From positions 19,647,561 through 19,711,560 of the forward strand of contig OX453281.1 of the NCBI GenBank assembly GCA_949710005.1: DNA of 64,000 nucleotides. Reading direction: 5' to 3'. Position numbers and translations under genes: made by a program. The notes under the pieces are model-generated. The model was given only the letters and a program-made list of their open reading frames with translations. It was not told the DNA's origin and made no database searches. This DNA is from Ricordea florida. Its lineage: Eukaryota; Cnidaria; Anthozoa; Corallimorpharia; Ricordeidae. Position 1 is the stretch's first letter, and each line of letters begins with the position of its first letter. Shown here piece by piece: positions 57,536 to 64,000 of the stretch.

Positions 57536-58758
57536 CTCCTAAAGTAAATTGTTTAAGGCGTTCTTTTCTCCTTCCTTACATCCGTCTCCCCTCGTGTTCC
57601 CCTTTGTTGGAGAGTCATGTAACCTATATCTTACGCACAAATGATGAGATACAAATTCTCCTTTGTGGGCCTTTTACATTTCACACAGTGGCACTGGGGA
57701 GAATGTGTCGGAATATGAACAGTGTTCATTCCATATATTCTTGTTAGTTGACTATATTTATTGCTATGTTTTGTTCTCAGTAGTAGTAATAGTATTGGGA
57801 CCTGAGGGATTTTAGAATCCGCTTTTTTTTTTAAGTATAAACAGCACTGCTGCGTAGGTTTAAACGCATAAAATTTAACAATTGGCGATTTGTGTTATTT
57901 CGTTTAGGTCCGAAACAAAAACCGCCAGCTCTATGGGCCAATCTCCAAAACAATTTCGACGCGCTGATTGGCTGAAAGCACGTCAATTAATCCCAAACGG
58001 TGCAGAAATTTTAAATTGAAACCACAAGATTGAATGAGATCGAAATTGAGTGCAGGAATTTAAAATTAACTTTTTTGCATGTATTCTATTAACAAGTTGT
58101 CAAATTATTTCGAGTGTAATTTTGTATAAAAAAGCACTCGACTCTAAGACTCTAAATTGTACTTGTCCTACGGGCTAGTGGAATTTTTATAGTCTGAAAA
58201 ATTTACTTGCATTGATTTGTTCCAAATTGCACTCGAAACCGTTTGACTACCAAAACAAATACCGTGGAAGTTGAAATTTTTGTCTGGAAAACTACTTGAC
58301 AGTGCGCCGCCTACACGCGATATCCAGACATTCTGGCTCGAAATATAAAGCGCTGCCAATCAACTTCGAGCAGTATTGTAGTTATGTTTGATGACCAGTT
58401 ACGGTGGTTCTGAGCTCCCATCTGGGAATAAATCCCATTCATTTAAATGTGGCGAACTTATTTCTACGATCTACGTTTCTTTTGTTTGTTTTGCAATGTA
58501 CTTTCCATCGTTAGAGCGATCGATTTCTTAGTGACCTGTGACACAGGAATCAGCTGATCCACCCTTTTATTTTGTCGGTGTTGCTTGCAGCGTCGGTTTT
58601 GATTGCTTGGCAAGAGGCGCTGGAATCCATCTCAGCTGTGTCTCCGGTCCTCCTGCCAATCTCGTACATGATTGGTTAATTTTCCTCTCTTATGCAAGGA
58701 AACGAGCTAGTTGGTTTTAACTTCGCAGAGTTTGCGTGCCTCTGATTTCAAAGTAGCC

Positions 58759-61700
58759 ATGGAGGGATTGGCAGCATTCGTGCTTCTCCTTACGATAGCC
58801 AGTGTCTCGGCCAAAAGGTAACTGGTATTTTCGCCTCGATATTTCTGTCGTCATGTCAAGTTTTACTTTTGATACATTGACCTACAAAAGAATAATACCT
58901 ATATGGATTGAGTCCTAGAAGTCCGTTGTCCACGACCTCAGCTTTATGCTTGTAATGACATGCATTTCACTCGTTGTTATGATAAATGCAGGATGTCGCC
59001 AGAACATTTAACGAACTCATCGCAAGGGAGTTACACCCCAGATCCTGTTTCTTATACATATATTGTAGTTCTACGTTAATTTGTCTAGAGAGATGGAAAA
59101 CCACGAAGAACATGACTCTTAGTTTAAGACAACTGAATCTCACGCTGGGTGGTACTGTCCGGTATCTGCTAACAAACTATGCAGTGTGACCATTCTTTGG
59201 AATGCTACTCAAAAGTAACACACTGTGGTATTTTTTCAGGTTTCACTGTGCAATGTTTCATCTGTAGTTGAAACGGCATGTCGTGACCATTCTTTGGAAG
59301 AGAGCCGATCTCTATTTCCGCATGCTGTCGCTTATTCAGATTATGATCATTTTCCAAATTGAAACTCGGGTTATACGATGTGGTCCTAAACTTTTTACCT
59401 ACGAATCAAATTACACAGTGTGACCATTCTATATATAGTTACTGCACAGTACTGTACTTTGGTATTGTTTGTTGTACTATACACTATTAGTGGTTCTAAC
59501 TTTTTTTGTATTTGGTGCAAACTTTGCTGTGTGACTATTCTTTCAGTGGAAAGCTACTGAACAGTACTGTACTGTGGTACTGTTTGTTTTATTATACAGA
59601 GTAGTTCTAACTTCTTCATTTGTGGATCAAACCATGCAGTGTAACCACCATTTGTAAAGCTACTAAACAGTACTGTACTGTGGTACTGTTTGTCTTACTC
59701 TACAGTGTGGTTCTAACTTTTTCATCTGTGGGTCAAACCATGCAGTGTGACCATTCTTTGGAAAGCTAATGAACAGCTGTGGTTTTGTTTTACTATACAT
59801 TTTGGTTCTAACTTTGTGGATCAATCCATGCAGTTTGACCATTCTTTAAGAAGCGATTGAACAGTACTGTACTGTGATACTGCTTACGGTTTGCTATACA
59901 TTCTGTGTGATCCTAGCTTTTTTACCTATGGATCAATCCACGCTGTGTGACCATTCTTATAAAAGCTACTGAACAGTACCGTACCATACAGTGTGGGTTT
60001 TAGCTTCCGCCTGATCTTGCCTGCTTGTGGAACCAACCACATGATAAAGCCGGGCGTGTAACATGATGAACGGTGCTCGCCAAGACGTACTTGCCTGGCA
60101 CAGGTTAAGTTTGAATAAAGAGAGGAACACAAAAGAAAAGAACAACCATGATCTCAAAATGGACAAGCCTAAACCTGAGTGGGTCGTCGTGACAAGTGAC
60201 AACGGAAAGAATAAAAAGGAGAAGAAAAAGGAGAAAGAGAAAATTTGCCCATCGAAACTTCGCATCTCAAACGAGTTCCCTCTTAAATGCAATTTCGTTC
60301 CTTTCTCTTTCTCCCGCCGACCGGTTAGTTCAGTTTGTTGAGCACTGGATTATAGTGCGGGAGGTCTTGAATTCGAACCTTGGCCGGACCATCACTCTGA
60401 GTCTGAAATTTTGAGGGGAAAGTGCTGTCTTTGCATTGACATATGTGAATGATTAGGCTTCCCAGTCTTTTCGGAGAAGGATGAGAAACCGTAGACCCCA
60501 TCTCACAACTCTTGTTCGTAACAGTAACTTTGTGGGATGTTAAAGAACCCACACACTGTTCGCGAAGAGTAGGGGACGTAAATTCGTCTTGTAAGGTCCA
60601 TTTGAATGTTTACATGAAAACTGCCTGGTATTAATTAATAATTGTGAATGATTGTCTTTGTTTTTTACTCGAATTTGAGACTCGCAGACCTTAAATAGTT
60701 TATGCATAAAATAGATAATTTAGAATATTAACCTTGAACTTGCTAAGTAGGAGATAGTTAACTGCCTTACCATTCAATAGGGAGCTTAAGATTTTACGAC
60801 GGCGACGGCAACAACATCGCCGCAAAACAAAGATATCATTGGTTAAAAGAGCATAAATAATCGTGCTGCACGTGCAGCACGGATTCTAGCAGCAAAACGA
60901 ATAACGACGACGTGAAATTACCAAATTTGAGGTTTTGACGACAACGTAAACGTGCAACAGAGAATTTCTCATTCTCTATTTTAACTCTGAAACCGCTCGT
61001 ACCAATTTATTTTTAGGACATTTCGCCCATATTGTAGGACGTGAATGAAACTGAACAATCGCGAAAGATTTATGATCAAGCAAAGTTATATTTTGAGGTG
61101 ACGTTTTCGTCGACCGTCGCCGTCGTAGATCTTAAACTCCCTAATTTCCCGCCTTAACAGACCCACGGTAATGCTACAGCTGAACATGCATTCGAGCAAC
61201 TTCATCTTTGCAATCTGTTCTAACTTGTAGATTCTCCATAATGGCTCCAAATGTTTTCCACGTTGGGGTGAAGGAGAGAGTATCCATAGCCGTTTTTGAC
61301 CCTGTGCAGGCCCCTGTGAGAGTCACTTTATACCTCCAGGACTTCCCACTCAGGAGAAAAACGTTTTCTCAAGTACAAGGAATGGTGGACGAAGGTGGAT
61401 ACACTACATTCTTGTCAAAGTTGTCTTGCATCTTTCAAACTATAAATCAGTTATTTGAACGAGATTTAGACGGAGCTCAACGGAACCGTTGTATAAATTG
61501 AGTTTGCGCAGCTCCAACTTAAGCTTTTAAGTAATGGTCCGCGTAAGAACTAGGCAAAATAACAATAGGCTAGTGCAATAGCTCTAACTTTTGATTGGCG
61601 CATAGAACAATGCTAATATTTGAATGTGAGGTAGACAGGAGGGACCAGGGGAAAACTAAGGAGAAAAATGTTGTTTATGTCGGGTTTTTCATTGTTTTTT

Positions 61701-64000
61701 CGGCGATTTTTGGCCGTCCACCAATCAGATTCGTCGATTTAATTGATATTAACAATTAAGAGTTCACACTTTTGAATCGATTTTGCGTTTGACCTGCCTA
61801 GTTCTTACGCGGACCATTACTTAATCGCTTTATAGACCAAATGCATAAATGGTGGCCAAAAATGTATTCTTTTGTTTATATGCTAATTAAAGTCACTAGC
61901 CTCGCTCTCAAGCAACATTTCTTTTGAATTTTGGCCGTGCAAACGATGCTAGTGAGTCTAATTAGCACATAAACAAAAGAAAATTTTTTTGGCCGCCATT
62001 TATGCATTCGGTCTATACCTTATCAGAATACGTAGTTAATTACTTCTCACTAAAAATGAATTAGTCTGATTTAATTAATCGCTAATTGCCGTCAGTTTCG
62101 AACACTACCAATTTTAAATCCCAAGTGGATTTAGTTGCTAATAGTTAAAACAACCGGTCCATATCTTTAATAAGGTAATGGAAAATGGTATGGTTGTGGG
62201 ATGTGGCATAAAATGACAAAATCAAAGTGTAGTACGAATAGGTTAAAGCCACACATGTGCGCACTAAGGCGGCAATAGTAGAAAGACCTTATTGCTACTA
62301 AAAAATGGTAGAAAAATAGAGCTCAAAAGCCAGCAGCCATGGGCAGCTGTTTCTTGGCCTTGTTGAGCAAATACCATCAATTAAGTATGATAGCATGTTT
62401 ATATTTTTGTTTTTGTTGGAGCCATGGACAGCTGTTTCGGCCTAGATGAGACCTAACAAGCCGAAAAAGCTGTCCATGGCTTCTGGCTTTTGAGCTCTAT
62501 TTTTGTACTTTTTTTTGGTAGCAATTAGAGCGGTCTTATCCCTTCTTCGATCTTAAGATACAATCTTAAGCACTGAGAAAAACTGAAGGTTTTTTATCAC
62601 TTTGCTTTATTTGAGTTGATCAATCTCAAAATTCTCAAAACTAGCATATGTGGAGGTGTTTGAGACTCAACGGTGAGAATTTCCATTTTTATCTTGACAG
62701 TGAAAGGATTAAATTTGCAGATGCGTCCATGATTAAAGTTTTTATTTTTTGGTAAATACTTGGTGCAGGCTGTGGTTTGAGAGACTCACCCATTAAAAGA
62801 GTGGTCTGCGTTATAAATATAGTCGCCAACCTTTACCTCAGCTGTACTCTAGCCGTACTCATCCTTAGCCGTACTTTAGTGTTCTTAATCATCCCTAGCC
62901 CATGCTTACTTTAGTGTCCCTACTATTTGAGTGCAGCCTTAACCAAGTACTTACCATTTTTTTCTTTTTTGTTGCAGGACAAACTATATTTCTCTATGTG
63001 AAGGTAAGGTTTAATTTGATTGATTAATTGCTTTATTATTTATCAAAATATTTTCAAACACTTAAAGGAGAAAATGAGCTTCATTTTCACAAATTTCACA
63101 CCCACCAGCAATATAACAAAACACCAAAATAACACAAGCTTGTCCCCAGGTCTTCTCGGTTAACGGTGCATTAACCTGCGAAAACGCTGCATTTTTGACG
63201 TCATTTCATCGTTAAAGTGAAAATTCTTCCAAATTTGGTCATCAGTAACTGGTTATGGTGAATTAAACGTGTGCTTTTAGCCAATCAGAATCGGAGAAAT
63301 ATTTTGAATGAATAATAATTGATAGTATTTGCTCAAAAAGTCCAAAGCGCCGCTGAGGTCTGCGGCGAACCAATTGATTGCAACGGGGCGATTCTCTATG
63401 CCTTTTATGGACCACCGGCATTTTTGATGCCAACACCTGCAAACGTTGCCTCTTAACTCGTCGTTTATTTTCTCTTTATTCATTGGATACAGAAGCCTGT
63501 ATTCCAAAATCCCCATAACGTTGCGGGCCAACTCTATTTCTAAGGCCTGGTTCAAACGTCGAACTTTTCGCTTACCAAACCTAATAAAAGTGAGAAAAAT
63601 CTATTTTTTTCCTCATTTGCATTAGGCTCCGCACATGTAAAGTTCGACGCTTGAACCGGACCTTTGTCGGAGTCTTCCACATGTTTGTATTCCTGTTGTG
63701 TTGGGCACTCTATTGTTTATGTTGATAGTGAGTACCTTGCCAATCCAACTGGAACATTTGTGACAATATGCTGGCTGTGTTCTAGAAAAGCCAATAAGTG
63801 CTAATTCAGGGTCCAGTGGTACGAACTGGCTATTGTTTGAATCCAGGGCAAAGCGTAAAGATTTATATACTGATTGCCACAGATCAGCGCTATTCCAGGA
63901 AAACGTGTCTAGAGGTGGTTACTGTTACGTTCTAGGGTTTACTTTACAGTGTTGAGTGTTAAGTTGAGTGTTAAAGTTGACTTTCTGTCTTACAGCGGCT
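58759..64000 (+). CDS. 5' part of an alpha-2-macroglobulin/complement C3-type (TEP family) gene
   Basis: Exon 1 (58759-58817) encodes a signal peptide (MEGLAAFVLLLTIASVSAKR). Exon 2 (61231-61394, phase 2 in) encodes FSIMAPNVFHVGVKERVS...DPVQAPVRVTLYLQDFP, which resembles the first macroglobulin (MG1) domain of C3/C4/C5 and TEPs. A 26-base exon (62978-63003, QTIFLYVK) and an acceptor at 63995 fit the phase but are less certain. The rest, including the thioester and C-terminal domains, lies right of the window. A secreted innate-immune protein is likely. C3-like versus A2M/CD109-like cannot be decided from MG1 alone. Confidence 0.65.
59150..60000 (+). repeat. ~110-bp tandem satellite, locus 2
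   Basis: About eight diverged units of CA(T/C)GCAGTGTGACCATTCTTT, AAAGCTACTGAACAGTACTGTACTGTGG and GTTCTAACTTTTT. It is the reverse complement of the array at 49090-49580. Both arrays lie in introns (ASS1 intron 13 and intron 1 of the C3-like gene). Confidence 0.85.
60318..60600 (+). mobile_element. tRNA-derived SINE, family E
   Basis: Head CCGGTTAGTTCAGTTTGTTGAGCACTGG with B box TTGAATTCGAACC and acceptor-like GGCCGGACC. The body has GAGAAACCGTAGACCCCATC and GTGGGATGTTAAAGAACCCAC and ends near TTCGTCTTGTAAGG. The tRNA stems are imperfect. Confidence 0.7.
60779..61142. mobile_element. 364-bp MITE with AAT target duplication
   Basis: Ends AGGGAGCTTAAGATTTTACG...ACGGCGACGG and the complement CCGTCGCCGTCGTAGATCTTAAACTCCCT. 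AAT is present on both sides. The interior includes a GCTGCACGTGCAGCACG palindrome and a short AGAGAAT hairpin. C3-like gene intron 1, ending 88 bp before exon 2. Confidence 0.85.
61531..61820. mobile_element. 290-bp MITE with TTAA target duplication (copy 2)
   Basis: Ends GTAATGGTCCGCGTAAGAAC and its complement with TTAA at 61527-61530 and 61821-61824. Same family as 42465-42764. Confidence 0.88.
61833..62015. mobile_element. 183-bp palindromic MITE with TA target duplication
   Basis: Ends TAGACCAAATGCATAAATGG and the complement ATTCGGTCTA with flanking TA on both sides. Inverted arms exceed 60 bp (TTCTTTTGTTTATATGCTAATTA and complement). TA duplication suggests a Tc1/mariner-type origin. 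It lies 9 bp after the previous element's TTAA. Confidence 0.85.
62284..62537. mobile_element. MITE with ~65-bp inverted ends
   Basis: AATAGAGCTCAAAAGCCAGCAGCCATGGGCAGCTGTTT and its near complement (62436-62515), with outer AGACCTTATTGCTAC and GTAGCAATTAGAGCGGTCT. Confidence 0.8.
63004..63995. other. Intron of the C3-like gene, no feature recognised
   Basis: Between the 26-base exon and the acceptor at 63995. An AT-rich stretch and a 92-aa minus frame (63277-63555) without recognisable domain are present. Repeats of TTCGACG(C/T)TTGAAC near 63550-63655 are inverted and may bound a small element. Confidence 0.4.

Larger units (their letters stand above)
53263..58758. other. Intergenic between ASS1 and the C3/A2M-like gene
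   Basis: It holds the ASS1 3' flank, a 66-bp tandem repeat (54185), minisatellites (54905, 57425), Repeat A with its insertions (55348-57432), and unannotated AT-rich sequence at 57540-58750. No host gene is recognised. Confidence 0.5.

Noticed and set aside
60318-60392. tRNA-like sequence as a tRNA gene
   Set aside because: The stems are imperfect and a long SINE body follows.
63277-63555. 92-aa minus frame in the C3-like intron
   Set aside because: No recognisable domain or splice context.

Overview
The window is animal nuclear DNA, most likely from an anthozoan cnidarian such as a stony coral. The evidence is AT-rich sequence, spliced metazoan genes with GT-AG introns, very dense short palindromic DNA elements, several tRNA-derived SINEs, and repeat types that I recall from coral genomes. 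The organism call is an inference. I ran no database search.

Layout. (1) 1-14745, + strand: the 3' end of the mitochondrial RNA polymerase gene POLRMT, five exons. The last exon (14696-14745) is only 50 bases. It is separated from the others by an intron that holds a two-gene DNA transposon of ISL2EU/IS4EU type (about 8122-13922). One transposon gene is a single-exon SWIM-YqaJ-PHD-PHD-Ulp1 protein on +. The other is a THAP-DDE transposase on -. (2) 17279-23223, - strand: a six-exon gene for a probable single-pass membrane protein with four thrombospondin type 1 repeats. (3) 23490-31445, + strand: a complete five-exon NADPH:quinone oxidoreductase (330 aa). It starts 266 bp from the previous gene, head to head. 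(4) 31446-39075: 7.6 kb of repeats and no recognised gene. (5) 39076-53262, + strand: a complete 17-exon argininosuccinate synthase gene (416 aa). (6) 53263-58758: minisatellites and a three-layer nest of insertions. The innermost layer is a 1,488-bp element with ~130-bp terminal inverted repeats and a 9-bp target duplication, carrying a broken RecQ-type helicase fragment and a small Cys-rich ORF. (7) 58759 to the window end, + strand: the 5' exons of a probable alpha-2-macroglobulin/complement C3-type (thioester protein family) gene.

The host genes look functionally unrelated: mitochondrial transcription, a surface TSR protein, redox, urea/arginine metabolism and innate immunity. Most of the remaining sequence is mobile DNA. 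I can delimit many elements by terminal repeats and target duplications (TTAA, TA, TAA, AAT, 7-bp, 8-bp and 9-bp types), so several unrelated transposase families have seeded this locus.

The most interesting part is the ISL2EU-like element. Both reading frames are open, the accessory protein has an unusual domain chain with catalytic residues present, and the two genes share a 26-bp motif at a similar distance upstream of each start codon.
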